DNA of 64,000 nt, taken from Antedon mediterranea (Eukaryota > Echinodermata > Crinoidea > Comatulida > Antedonidae). Where the stretch lies: assembly GCF_964355755.1 (NCBI RefSeq), contig NC_092679.1, forward strand, positions 7,750,001 to 7,814,000, written 5' to 3'. This document shows, in pieces, positions 34,301-47,731 of this stretch (position 1 is the first letter of the stretch; every line of letters begins with the position of its first letter). The notes under the pieces are model-generated. The model saw nothing but the letters and a program-made list of their open reading frames with translations. It did not search any database and was not told where the DNA came from. Position numbers and translations under genes: made by a program.

Positions 34301-37300
34301 AATAGGTATAACAAACTGTATACATGATATTAATTGATGAAGCACCATGAGCAATGCATGGTTCTATAAAAATGATTGATTGAACATATACATTTACTAT
34401 AATATTCACCTCATCATACAATCATTATTGTTCTGATCATAAGGAACTTTGATGTGTGAAAAATAAACTAACCTCATCCTTGGCAACTTCCTCAGTTTCC
34501 TCAGCCTCTCCATCTCCTTCTCCTCGTGATAAATGATCATCATTGGTACCATTATGACTTGCAACATCATCTATTGATGTCTCCATGTATCGTCTTTGCT
34601 CAATCTCTAACTGTGACCTTTGACCAAATGATGATCTCCTTCTAGGATCTTCTTTAAGTACATCAACTTTTTTATTTTTACGCGAGTTGACAGATTTGAT
34701 GTATTCATCAACTTTGTCCGTTTCAGATCCTGTGGATTCATAACGACGCCATCTTGTTCCTGTTGGTTTTGTTTCGTTAACTTTAGACTGGAGGTTTGTT
34801 TTCGCTGTAGTTGGGTTTTGCTTGTGGACTTGATTCCGGGTACGTTCTCGTTCAAGTTGAGTCTTTGCAAGTTGAGATATTTGTCCACCGAGACTAACAT
34901 CGCTTCGTGCACTTTTACTTCCCTGAGACGACCTTATCTGTCCGCAATTTACTCGAGATTGAACTTGTTTCACTTTTGAATTTGTCGTAGAAGATTTAGA
35001 AATCGGAGGTCTCTTGGAGTAAGAAGCAGGACCAAGATCTGAAATACTAGACTTTGGACTAACATCACTAAGTTCACTGGTATCTTGGTCATCAAAGCGT
35101 GACTTACGAAGCATTGTGCTGCGAGTTTGTCTAGGCTGTTGCAATGGCGGAGCATTCTTTCGTTGAAGTTTAGGTGTTTGTGCTTTCTTCTTAGCTTCCT
35201 TTTGAGAAACAGAAGAGGTAGATTTCCTTCTGCTTCCAGGGAGAGAAGCAGTACGGGTAGAATTCCTCCGAAACGCAGACACTTCGCCTGTGTCGCTCAT
35301 GGTTTCTGGATCTTTTGTGGTAACTTTATGTTTATATGGAGTTGAAAGTCGACTCCAGATACTGGAAGATTTAAAAGAGGTAGAATCTGTTACTGAATTG
35401 GCAGGACCAGATGGCCTTCTTTTCCTTGCATCTTTCTTTTGTTCTTCCATGATGTCTTTATTAGAGAAATCTGATCTGCTCCTTTGATGTCTTCCTCTAC
35501 CTAATAATATAAGGGAAAAACAAAATAAAAAACCATAATAAGGAGGACAATTCAATTGTAGAACCTCTCTTTTGGGTGAAACATACAATAAAACACCCCT
35601 ATTAAGGGGTCCCAAATGTGTCCCTTTAACAGTGGTTCTACCGCAATGCAATGGTTAGAAAGATAAAGCCATATTTATACCTTGCTTTACTTTTCTTTCT
35701 ACTTCAACATTACTGACGTTGCTTGTTTCAGATTCATCTGCATCAAAGCAACTCTGTGACAACCTGCTCTGAGATGCGTCTAACCCTTCAGAATTATCTG
35801 GAGAGGTTGAAAATGTCTTCTGCCGTACTCTGGTTTCCAGAGTCTTCATATAATCCTCAGTGTCTTTCAAAAGGCATTCTGTATCAAGACTACTGTTCAC
35901 TTTCTCCCATACATGACCTGTTGGTTTGCTCTCCACTTGAGGTCTTCGTTCCGGCTCCACCGACATTTCAGGATTTTCTACATCGTTAAGAACACTGCCC
36001 CGTGACTTCCTACCTCTTTTTGTATATGTACCATACTTATCAATGTCGCCTATAAGATTGCCGTTGTTGCGAGGAGATTGGAACGGACTATTTTCAGAGT
36101 GTTTGAAATTTCCATTTTGATTGTCAACAAGTTCATTGTCATCATCGATTCCAGGCACAACAGGAAGCATTCGTTTGTTTTTACTAAATTTGTATTTACC
36201 GTCGCTGGTAGGGCTGGGTGAGCTATCATCACTAGGAGAGCGTGTGAATGTTGGATATTTAGTGAGTTCGAGATCAGTATCTAAAAAATATAAAACTACT
36301 GAATTAGAAATTCTTAAAAACTCTCATTAAACTGTTCTTTACAATTTTAGGGTTTTATTTTTTAAACATTTTCATGAAATAGTCCAGAACAATTAATCAA
36401 TTTACAACAACCTAAAATTATGAAAAAGATCAATTGTTATTTATTTTCAACTTTAAATTTGCAGAAAAGTTAAAAATAACCATTAAGTGAAATGAAGGTT
36501 AAAATGCGTTAAATGTTTTGTTAGTCTCACCTTGGATTTGCACAGAAGTTATGCAGAAAGCTGCCAACATTTCTACCTGGCTGCTACTCTCTATTGGATG
36601 CATGAAATGAGGATTAGTTGCTGTGCGAAGCAGAATTAATGAAACCATGCAAAACCATGCATGCAGAGTTATTAATTATTGTGTGATTAAGATGAGATGA
36701 AAGCAATAAAATTATGCCAAAGTATACCGATGCAAATGATGAGTGAGTTTGTTCCTCTTGATTTCAAGAACTCTGAATATATTGTTGCATGTAAACGTTT
36801 CTTCTTTTAAAAAATTTGTGAGGCTTTAAAATTATGTTTTAACAAGTTCTGTTTTTCTTTTAAAAACCATACACAATTTTGTGAATGCCATCAGTGACAT
36901 TTAATCTCAATATAATCTCAACTTCTACCTCTAAACTAAACATACTAAACTAGTTTGTGAATGTTTATTAAATTTTTGTTTAGATAAGATAAGGAGAGTT
37001 AGCTTTATGACAATTATATACTCAAATTTGATTCATTAGTAATATTGGTTATTTGTACTACCTGTAACTCAAAATCAGGCAACATTATATTCTACTGATA
37101 AACTAAATGATTATTGAAGTGCAAAGTGACAACAAATTTTGAAATGTTTACCTCGCGAACTAGTTGTGGTCTTGACAAGGTCTGGTGCGTTGGAGGGTAC
37201 TTGCCGGACATTGGTACTTGCCATTGAGGCCCACTGTGAAACCCAGGTTGGAGTACCTGGCTCAACTGGACTAGGCTTAGTATTCTACATGAACAAAATG

Positions 37301-40300
37301 AAAATAATTATCAATTTCTTCATTTGAGGGTACTTGACGAAACTATGTCTAAACAAAGCCAGACCACTTCACTAACTGCGCAAGTAAAAATACTCCATTA
37401 ACATGCATGCAAATAAAAGTCTTTCTCACTTTAACTATAGAACATTATCAAATTATGGATAATTTGTATGTAATTTGTGGAAACAATCAAAAGTACAAGA
37501 CAGTGTAAGTATTCTTATCTACGAAAATAAATATATAACAATATATAAATGCTTACTACTTGGTTTATATGGTGCAGCCCATCTTCATCCTCCATATCAT
37601 CTACATCTTTATCAGTATCGTCGCCACTTGTGTTCTTTTCCAAGTGATCTTTACCACCTAACAGGTCATCATCAACTCCAAAGACATCACAAATCTGTTC
37701 GCGTGCCTTTTTAAGATCCTCTGGTGGGTTCTCGCTCTCGATAGTGTATGTCCCGGTATCACTCAAATGATCATCTTCAATATGCAGAGCGACATCGTCG
37801 TCCGACCCAAGATCTTCAGAGCTTTTAGATATTCGTGGGCGTCTTGTGTGGCTGCTGGGGACGTTTAGAAGAGACGGTAAAGCTGACTTTTCTGTCAAGT
37901 CTTTCTTGCTGTTAGTTCTGAATGCAGCGTTCACTTTCTCGGTAGTTGGACTTACTACTTCACTGCACTTCTTTCTTGTTAAATCTATTATTAAAAAAAA
38001 GGAATAAAAATTATTGACTTTCAGCTTAAAATAGAATGTATTCTTTTAAATGGTCAGGGTTCTCGCCAGGGTGGTCGGCTCCGTCCACCACTCGGAATTT
38101 CTGACCACCACTTTCATGACGCCGACCACCACTATAATTATTAATATGATTACGATTAAAAAATAAGTAATTTACAACTTGATCTTCCGTCAGTCAACAT
38201 TTTTTGCTGACCACCACACAAGACATGCTGGTGAGAACCCTGAATGGTAATTCCAAAAATAGTGAGATTTAAGTATTTCTTACCTAAATGAAGATCAACT
38301 GGTTTTGATGCTCTTCGTTTTGTTGCTGGAGAAACTGCCTCCGTCTAAAGCAGAAAATATTGGGTAAAAAAAGTTGCTGTTAGTAATGTTTTATATTAAT
38401 GAGTGTGTGGTATCTCTTTGAAAGTAGTGAAAAAATTAACCTGTTTTCGTTCAGCTTTTAACTCTTCAACTATCTTCACACTCTCGTTGATCTTAGTCTT
38501 GACAGCAGATGGCATATATGTACTAAGACTGTCATTCAATGAGATCTTCGGTGTCGTTTCTTTGGTGTTGCCAAAATCGATGGTAAAACCAACACTATGG
38601 TTTATAGGTGGTGTTATTTTGGCATCATCTTGTGTGGCATTTTCTGGAGACACTGGATTGCATGCTGTAGAATGTTTGGTCATTGTGTTAGAGCTGGCTA
38701 ATGGACTGGTTGGTGATCTGAACAAAGGCGGAGACTTGGCAGATGTTGGTGATTTTATTTCTTTATCTGAAATTTTTTTTAAGTGAATAATCATATATGA
38801 CTAACTATAAACAGGATTGAAATAACAATGGAATTTACCAAAGTGATAACAATTCTACTTGAGCATGGGACTATATTATGATATATTATTACCGTAGTTC
38901 CCCGGGTATAATCCCACCCCCCTTTTTTGGTGAGAAATTGACGTCGGCCTAGCTAGCTACAGTAGGCCTAGGCCCACCTCTGGCCTATGTTAAATTATAC
39001 ACTGGGACTTTGCCCGGGGATATGCTTGCGTGCGAAGGTAATCATAAAGTCGGGGGTGGGATTATACCCGAGGTGGGATTATACCCAAGGAACTACGGTA
39101 ATATCAAATTATTCAATAATTAATATTTAAAAAATAATGTAGTTTACTAACCTTTATCATCTTTGCCAAACGTTCCAGTGCGAGGTCGGATGGACTCAGC
39201 GTTCTGTTGATCTTTCTCTCCCCACCAATCAGGTAAGCCATACAATGGAGATCCTCTTGCCGCTGTATGTGGAACAAACAAGAACACCATTAAAAGGTCA
39301 TGTCTACTAAATATACTCACAGCTCAAATTAAACAGATCTTTTAGTTATTAGTTACTATAAAGTTATTACTATAAATTGATTACCTCTTATAATAGTTTA
39401 CATTTTTGTTGACACACCAGATCTGATAATCTTGCCATCCAAAGTGTCAACATATTCAATGTATAAATGCCACAGTACATTGAAGGAAACCTTCTAGGAT
39501 ATCATTAATTACAACATCCTTTTATAAAACCACATGTACCATTCTTAAATATTCATTACACTTGAAAACAATTAAGTTACAATTACTAATGATGAATCAA
39601 CTGTTTTGTTTAGTCTGTCCACATTTCATTGTTAAAGAAGGTCGTTAAAATATTAATTGTGCGCTTACGGGAAATAACTTGTATCGTTCGTCCTCCTTGT
39701 GATGCACCATTGGCCATCTCATCTTTCTTCAAACTGTTCAGGATATCTCGATAGTACTTGGTTTTACTCTCCTATAAGAATTTGATTAAAAATAAGAATT
39801 ATTACAGAATTACATTTCTCATAGAATACAAAAACAAGTTTTTTTAAGATTAAGGGTATATAAAAAAATTATCTTAAAAGATGACACCTAAAGGAAAAAT
39901 AAAACACAAAATAAATAAAAAGACTGACTAGCAGGTGGAAGATAATAACATAATTCATAAAGCAAACGCATTCCATTAACATACAGAATTACAAAGGTAT
40001 TTAATATGCAAATATGTTACAAATACAGTAGAGACTAAGTACTGATTGTAGAATGCTTAATATTGTAAAGATATATACAGTGTCCACTGGAGCTACAGTT
40101 AGCCGTGGCTTAACATACATAAACTAACCAAATGCATAAATAAAGCAAAGAATGTTCTCACACAGACCACCTGCCGCAATCATGCATTAAAATACATTCA
40201 AAATAATTATAGAAATTCCAAATTCCTCACAATAAAAAATATTGGTATATGTAACAATTGAGGTGAATGAAGAATACCAAAATGCAATAAGCAAGCCCAA

Positions 40301-43300
40301 TACAACTGATGCGTTTACTTTTGAAAAGTAAATTCCGATTCGCCAAGCTTCATCCAATGCTGCTGATCCAAGGAACGTAACTAAACTTACATGATCTGAG
40401 AGAGACTCAGAATGTATCTTGGAAACTTCTTCGTCCTCAGAATCCTATATGTACTCATAATCATTATTAATGTGCTATAACATTACTACATTATTAATGT
40501 GATAGAAAATTACTTTTCGTGTGCTATTGCTAAAAAAAAAACTCTAAAATTGTTAATTGTCTCATTTTTTATGTACAAATATTGACTTTGCAAATGTGAT
40601 GGAAAAAAACAGTAAAATGTAAAATATATTAATTTTATAAGGGTTAACATGCTACAAAGACATGCTCCATTGTACACCTTGCCATCTGCCACTGTATATT
40701 ACTAAAATGTATTCTCCCACTTCACAAAAACATTCCTCAAATTATAATTAACAGTTGATAAAGCTTACATCTTGTATTGGAGTTTTATCTTCCTCCTCCA
40801 TAACTTTACCATCTGATACCTTATCTTTCTCCTTTTGTGGCAAGCAGAAGAATAAAAAGACAGAAAATAGGATAGTAAGAGAGATAAGTTTCAAACATAG
40901 ATAGAAACAATACAGAGACTTATCAATAAAAAACAATTTAAAACAACATTGAAACAATTATACTGAAATGCCAATGAAATTGTGTTTTTTTGTGAAAATA
41001 AAATTTGGAGCTCTTTGAATAGAATAATACATTCTTTAATAAAAAAATGCATTGAAATAATATGAATTAATAATTATAAGTTTCATTTTATCACTTTGGT
41101 TTCATTTTGCAGGCAAGTCCTTACTTAATATTCTCGATAATAAAACGATGACTCAGAAGTTGGCTACGCTAACTTAGCCACAGTGCTTAGTAAAAAGTAA
41201 CCTCGTACATTTCAACATGATGATTTACAAACTCATTTCAGTATGTTATGACCTGACAATGTGTGCATATTGTTAGCCTGGATGCAGTATGAGCAATTAA
41301 GAGATTATGTGTCTAGATAGGATGTCCACAAATCAGACATTATGAATGGAAGAAAGATGAATTTGAATTATTCTCATGAAATAAACATACAGCTTACAGT
41401 AGAACAGTTTAACCATAGAGATATGGTTTAAACCTCAATTTGGGAGAGAACCCATTAAGTGGAGACTTTTCTGTCAAATAAACAAGGACAAATACAGTAA
41501 CACTAACCAACCCCTATATAAGGGTAGACCCTATTAAGGGGATATTTTGTTGGGTCCCAAAGGTGTCCCCTTAATAGGGGTTCTACTCTAGTTGGTTATG
41601 GAACTGCAAGTACTGTACAAAATTTCATCTGTTAAATCATTTTAAATTTTAGGAGAATTTGTGGGTTTTACTAGAGACAGAGAAAAATACACATGGAATT
41701 GGAATCTTCATTTACATTACATACAGTTTTTTTAGAATACAAAACACAAAATTAATTCAGGGTTAATTGAATCTAGGTGATGTTAAATTATGCATGACAT
41801 TATACCATATGTTTATTGCTATGATGTCTAAATATATAATTCACAAGAAGTTATCAAAATTGCAGTCAGTAGTTTTCATAATACAAAATTAAGTGTGTAC
41901 ATGATGAGTATAACGCCCGTATTCTTAAACCGGACTTTAGTCGTAGTTTGAGTTAAAACTAAAAAAATTACGTCATTTTAATTCATAAACCGAACTTCAA
42001 CTAAATCACCGACTAAATCAGGCCAACCTCGACTAAATCGAGACGGATTTTGATCGATTTTTTTAGTCCTTGAGGGGACAGGCTAAATGGTCGACTAAAT
42101 GGTTTTTAAACGATGTTTATAAAAAACGTAACAGTCATTGAGTTGTTATATTGGCCAGATATTGAAGAATGAAATATCTATATTTATATTAGCTTAATTA
42201 AATATACATTGGTATAAGTTATAACGGTATACAAATTACATTATTTTCTTCGCGCAAGTCCGACTTGAACTACGTCACGCCATAGCGACAATGGGAGATG
42301 CGGCAATTCACCACACGATGGAATGTTTAGGGGGCCTAGCGCTTTCTTGTCCCGCTAGGATGTGCGTGGTTCGTCGCGATCATACTTTGTTGGAGGCCTA
42401 GAAAATATGAAAGTAACCGTACCACCATGGTTCCTAAATATATTTTGAAGATTTTGTTTGTTGTTAATCAAAAGTACTTCACTGTTAAATTAATACTGAT
42501 CTTGTTCTAATAATTAACGATTAAAATTATTTTTCATGTATATAGTCCTGATGCGTAAAAAGTTTTGTAAGAAAATGGAAAGTGATATCAATGCACAAAA
42601 TTTCGTCTGCTCCTCAAATACTCTCTTGTCATTGGCCAATGTTTAGCCTTTGTTACCCAGACGTGTGCAACTCGACTAAAAGCTCGACTTCATTAAGTCG
42701 AACTGCAAACTTCGACTACTTTGTTTTTGAATGGAATTTGAAGTAATAGCTGGAACTACGACTTTTTCAAGTCGAACTTCGAACTACGACTAAAGTCCGG
42801 TTTAAGAATACGGGCGTAAGTCTGCGATGACCAAGTGTTCTGGTTATATATGGATCATGTTCTTCATTTCAGGTAGACTCACAAGGTATAGACAAATAGT
42901 GACTACAATAGACTAATAGTAAGGGAAGAATTAGCATCTGAGATGTCTTATTCAGTCTTCCTGCTTAAACTATAAATCAATTTCTACAAGCTTAAAATGC
43001 CTCATTAATTTAAGTATATTCTTATTTGAATACTTACCATGCTTGCTTGTCTGGTATACAGGTTACTTGGTCTTACACTCTGTAAACAAGAAAGAAATTA
43101 CACCTAAATATGAAATATAAAGTCATGTAAAAATTCATAATGGTAAGGAATTTTCGGATACACTTAATTTAGCCACTAGTAGAAAGAAGATAGAGAGAAT
43201 GTAATACAAATAAATAAATTAATCAAAATGGACTAGTCCACTTGTTTTGATATAAATTAATCAAAATGGACTAGTCCACTTGTTTTGATTATTATGCATC

Positions 43301-46300
43301 TACCTAGATATTCATAAACTTTTATCCATGAAGACTTTACTAATTAATTCAGAATAAAGACAAATAAAAGGTAAATACAGACAAAAATGGCCATACAGTA
43401 CATACATATTAAAGTAGGAATTGTGACTTACTTTGGATTGGTGGGTGGTGTTCACTTCACTTATGTTGTCTTGATCAAACTGGTAAATAATTGGATGTGA
43501 AAATGATATTAAGGAATAAAAATTAAAAAACTCACAAATACTATAATAAAGATATTATTTAATCTTAGCTTGAATGTGAGGTTGTGTTCCCGATTGAAGT
43601 TGATTGGTCCAGGGAAGAGTTAATTAACTCTTCCCTGATTGGTCTTAGACAATGAGACGAAGGAAGGAGGATACTCATTAAAACCAGTGACTAATGCTAA
43701 AAAATAGCTTAGGACTCTAATGACTTGACTGCAAATTAACAAGCTAAACAACCTATCAATAAACAAATAAACTATTTTATATATCTCATTTCCTCTATAA
43801 ATAAACTATCAAAAAGACATTTACTTCTTGTTCATTACTAACTACCTTTATTTTTATACTCATATATTTTTATATTGTATGTTTAATTGTTTTAAGGATG
43901 CACTTATTATGTGTGCCGCTGTTCAAAAAGCGTTTTCCGAATAAATTATTATTATAAACTGAAAAGAATAATTATAATCAAACTACAAACAAACTAATTA
44001 ATGGTGTATAATCCATCCCACTAACAAAAAAGAATTGGTCATGCACTAGCAGAGAGATTTTACATCTGAAACAAATAGGCTTGATCCATGGATAGGTCCA
44101 TGCTTGATCTAAAAGAGAGACTAGCATAATAAAATAATATGAGTATGAAAATAAACAATTGCTTTGTGATTAAATACCAGATTTAACAGAAAAAAGAAAA
44201 TTCACCTACTTTATAGCCATGACAAATTAACTATTACCATAAAAAAAAAATCAATTGAAGATCAAAAAAGTTGCATTCTTCATTAATAAAGTATTTTTGA
44301 GCTCCATGAATCGAAAACTGTCTCTTTTCCAAATTGCCAAACCGACATAAAAAGAAGCTGACTTGTTTGAGAGCTAGTGATGAGACTAGTAGATATAATA
44401 TCTACGATTTCTAACAATAAAAGAGATAATCAGTAGTAATTGAAGCATGAGAGAAGATTATAAATTACTGGTAACATATGTCTCCACAAAACAATGATTA
44501 TTTGTTCCACATGACTGAACACTGAACTGATTTTAGTTTACCCTACAATAATATTCTGTTCTGGTTGACTAATTTTAGGGTTATATTTTGTTCTGCTTTT
44601 ATGATTTTACCACTCTACTGTGCATGATTTAGCCGATTTCAGATTTATATACCCTACTTTAATGTTATTAGTGACACAGGTATATACATCAAGGATATCA
44701 TAACCAAATCTTATGCGATCGCCTCGGGTAAGGTTCACATATGCCTGCTCACGTATTCGGGTTTCATTAACGAAGGTCTGCAAGTGAAAAAAAAACATTT
44801 ATTTTATTATTAAAATTTAATTTGACAGTCATCAGAGTTTATTTTTTCTACTAAAACTCAAATTGTTACCTTTAAAAATTTCTTTTCTAATTTCTAAAAA
44901 TTGTTTAAAAGTTATATATTTTTAGATCCAGTTTTATTGAAGCGAAATATACAGTATGTTTATGAAAGTTGCCGGCCGGCACATATGTTGCTATAATAGC
45001 CAGCCATGCATTGTCAAGGAATCTACATTTCTAGATATGACCTACTTAATCTTGCATATTAAATTAATAAATCTAATCAAATGAAATGATCTATGAATTT
45101 GTTCAGTTCATCAGTCCATGAGATGATTTAAGTATCTAAATCTATCTAGATCTAAAGAATCTTAATAAGTTAATTAGTTTGATGGACATTTTAATTTTTA
45201 AGTACAGTAATTAGAAAATTAGTTTCTGGTAAATCTTCTAAATATTACACATTAACATTCTTTAGTACCTATTAAACATAAACCAACTTTTGGGTAGAAC
45301 AAAATGAACTAGAATTGAACCATTGCATCATAAATTATAGGGATAGCACTTTACATCACAGCTCTGATAATCTCCAAATCGGCTGCATTCACTATTAAGT
45401 GATATTCATACAGGTTTAGTGTACCACACCATTTAAATCATTTTGTGTGTTATAAGTAAAACTGAACCAAATACAGGTACAATTATTGCAATAAAATCAC
45501 AATTTATGACACGCAATTTCTCTCAAAGTTTTACCAAACTTCTACAACTATATGACATGCAAGTACCAGAAAACCACATGTATTGAAATTGTTAAAAATT
45601 GGGGTTGAAACATATTGTATAAGATTTAAGCATTGAGCATTCTATTACATAATTACATCAGTTACATTCAGCACTTCTGCAGAGAAAAAGATATTTGATG
45701 ACATGCCAATACAATTTTGGTTCTGGACCTGGACATGCAGGAAATAAAAGATATTGTACAATGCCTTACCCCATTTAAACTTCCAATATCTTTAATGGTG
45801 AATGAGCTGGTATAACTGTCATAGTTGATGACGGCATGGCGTTTGTCAACACTTCTTGACTGTGAAGAAACACACATAATAAACAACAATAATTACAGAT
45901 CGTACGACACAACCTGAATCTTGAAGACAAACACCGTGAAGTAAATTTACAAAGATTCACAAACATAGTACAGTAGCTTACTGTTTAGTTTGCGGTAGAT
46001 CCTACCTAGAATATCTCAATCGATTTCACAAACATAGATAATTGGAGTTCTACATAACGTCATCTGAAGGGATAAAAGGCCATTGTTGGTTTAAATCCAG
46101 GTACAGTAAGCTAGGCATAAAATAAAATACACAAATTGCTGTTTTCCAAAATACTTACTCTGATTAAATAGACTATTAATAATTAGAAAATGATCCCACT
46201 GCAATGCTATGATCTCGGATCTAAACTATATAAACATAGCTAAAATACATGACCTATCTGACCTTTTACAATTTACGATTAACAAAATGAAGAGGGAAGC

Positions 46301-47714
46301 ATAATATTATGATGCTATAGTTCTGAGAAACAAAAACCCGCTCCACCCTCCTCACAAAAAAAAATAAACTGACCAGGAATGATGAAATAAAAACATTGAA
46401 ATATTACATTTCAGCCTTTCTTGGAAATATATTCAAAATTTCAACTTCTTATTTGAAACTAAATATGGCTGGGTAATCAAGGATGAACTAAAAGCTTCCT
46501 ACTAATAGTGTAGTTCACTTGTCTAATGTCAGAATATTAATGTTCATTGTTTGATAACCTATTATCATAAATGTTGATATTATTTATTTATTTCTAGACT
46601 TAAATTTAGCTTTGTGACTAACTTTATATTTGTATTTGCTTAAAAGTCCTATTCCCCACAATTTTTTTGATCAAATTTAAGGTCACAAACTAAATTTAAT
46701 GTAAAAATAAATACTATATGGCGGTCCTAATTGCAATACCTTTTTCCCTCTTTAAATGTTTAAAAATAAGACCAGAAATGACCTGGTTTATTGTTTTTAA
46801 AGTAAATATATGCATTATTTTTACAAAACATTGTAGGGAATGGGTCTATAAAAGTAAGTTTTCAAAATAATCTATTCAATAAGAGGAAAAAAAACTTGTT
46901 TGATGAAGAAATCATAAGTTTTTAACTTAAAACCACATTCTACACTAACTTCTTGACTTGACAAACTTGAAAAACATTTTGTTTTTGAATGTTAGTAATA
47001 GTAACAAAATAATAGGGAGTTTTCGCAACCTTACAGTACGAATACGATAACGAAAACGGATACGTCACACATTTGTGAAACTTTTGAGCTGATCCCCATT
47101 TCATATTCGTAAAGCGTATTCGTGTTGACGAATATCACCAGCCATATTCGTAACTACAAAACGAGTATAGTTTTTGATCTATTTTGCACATTTTGCATTT
47201 GAATCAGGAATGATTCATGATTATAATATAATTATACTTTTATTGAAAGTAATTTACTAAACTAATTTATTAAAATGCCAGGTCAATTTTGATGAATAGC
47301 AGTTTTTAAAGTCGTCATTCGCTTTGATGTTACGCTAGGCCTAGGCAGCCAAGCACCAAGCACTTCGCTCAAATTTACCGCAGTCATATTTTGGACGGCG
47401 CCCTCAATATTTCGTTGCCATGCGAAACAGATTTTTACTGGCTTACGAAAAACGAATACATGTGCGTGACGTATCCGTTTTCATTATCGTATTCGTAAGG
47501 TTGCAAAAACTCCCTAATATTAGTAAATTTTAGTCTAACCTCCATGGTTTAACCAACCTATACAAATAAATGTACAGTATGCAATAGCAATACATTTATT
47601 CTCAACAATACTCACAGCAATTGTTATGTCACAGTCTTCACGTCCAACAAAGACCATCGATTGTGGAAGTTTGTGAATAGTTCCAGACGTTGTTCCAATC
47701 AAACTCCAAGGCAT
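31307..47714 (-). CDS. CEP170: CEP170 (centrosomal protein of 170 kDa), FHA-domain protein, 21 coding exons, about 1317 aa
   Basis: CEP170 marks subdistal appendages of the mother centriole and binds microtubules. Exons in coding order: 47714-47616, 45859-45770, 44777-44658, 43479-43432, 43079-43038, 40831-40769, 40444-40391, 39771-39669, 39262-39152, 38766-38441, 38344-38284, 37984-37557, 37284-37152, 36590-36531, 36280-35681, 35500-34473, 33181-33049, 32514-32432, 32284-32199, 31993-31866, 31464-31307. Every junction keeps phase; the sum is 3954 bases. Residues 1-103 form the FHA domain, with GR at 24-25, SVDKRH at 36-41 and NGTFVN at 62-67. Conserved islands follow: [35 protein letters not shown] with [66 protein letters not shown] and [16 protein letters not shown]. 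It ends in six Asp and MYF. The exon at 36590-36531 is weaker and may be alternative. Confidence 0.9.
38055..38242. mobile_element. hAT-like MITE in a CEP170 intron (188 bp)
   Basis: The left end CAGGGTTCTCGCCAG is mirrored by CTGGTGAGAACCCTG at the right. AATGGT is duplicated directly outside both ends (38049-38054 and 38243-38248). Internal GACCACCAC words repeat. The CAGGG terminus suits hAT elements, although the visible duplication is 6 rather than 8 bases. Confidence 0.78.
38892..39098. mobile_element. TA-flanked MITE in a CEP170 intron (207 bp)
   Basis: The ends CCGTAGTTCC...GGTATAATCCC and GGGATTATACC...GGAACTACGG are inverted, and TA lies outside both (38890-38891, 39099-39100). TA target sites are typical of Tc1/mariner-type MITEs. 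GGTGGGATTATACCC occurs twice at the right end, so the terminal repeat is partly duplicated there. Confidence 0.75.
41500..41590. repeat. Self-complementary CCCCTATTAAGGGG-type segment
   Basis: CCCTATTAAGGGG faces CCCCTTAATAGGGGTTCTAC across a short loop with GTCCCAAAGGTGTCCCC. Related segments occur at about 35596-35640 and within 48418-48650, all inside or next to CEP170, so this is a dispersed repeat. Confidence 0.6.
41914..42816. mobile_element. PIF/Harbinger-like element, copy A (903 bp), in a CEP170 intron
   Basis: The left end CGCCCGTATTCTTAAACCGG is mirrored by CCGGTTTAAGAATACGGGCG. The target duplication is TAA (41911-41913 and 42817-42819). The body is about 90% like copy B at 54579-55508. 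A degraded reading frame around 42290-42400 is shared by both copies and could be a transposase remnant; in this copy it has an extra stop in one frame. Confidence 0.85.
43216..43289. repeat. 38-bp perfect tandem duplication in a CEP170 intron
   Basis: The segment AAATTAATCAAAATGGACTA plus GTCCACTTGTTTTGATAT occurs twice in a row with no mismatch in the first 35 bases. It contains the palindrome GGACTAGTCC. Confidence 0.9.
44064..44108 (-). CDS. CEP170: Possible extra 45-base CEP170 exon
   Basis: On the minus strand an acceptor CTCTCTTTTAG precedes 15 codons ([15 protein letters not shown]) and a GTAAAA donor. It would fit in phase between the exons at 44777-44658 and 43479-43432. I cannot match the peptide to CEP170 of other animals, so it may be an alternative exon or chance. 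Confidence 0.3.
47014..47515. mobile_element. MITE with ~54-bp terminal inverted repeats in a CEP170 intron (502 bp)
   Basis: The left end AGGGAGTTTTCGCAACCTTA, continuing through ACGAATACGATAACG and GGATACGTCAC, is mirrored almost completely at the right end. AAT outside both ends may be the target duplication, though TA is also possible. There is no coding frame. The two arms are well conserved, which suggests a fairly recent insertion. Confidence 0.8.
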
Positions 47715-47731
47715 GGTCGTTTTAATGTCCT

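Noticed and set aside
38403-38786. 127-codon plus-strand open frame opposite CEP170
   Set aside because: It is the antisense shadow of the CEP170 exon 38766-38441, whose minus-strand translation carries family motifs.
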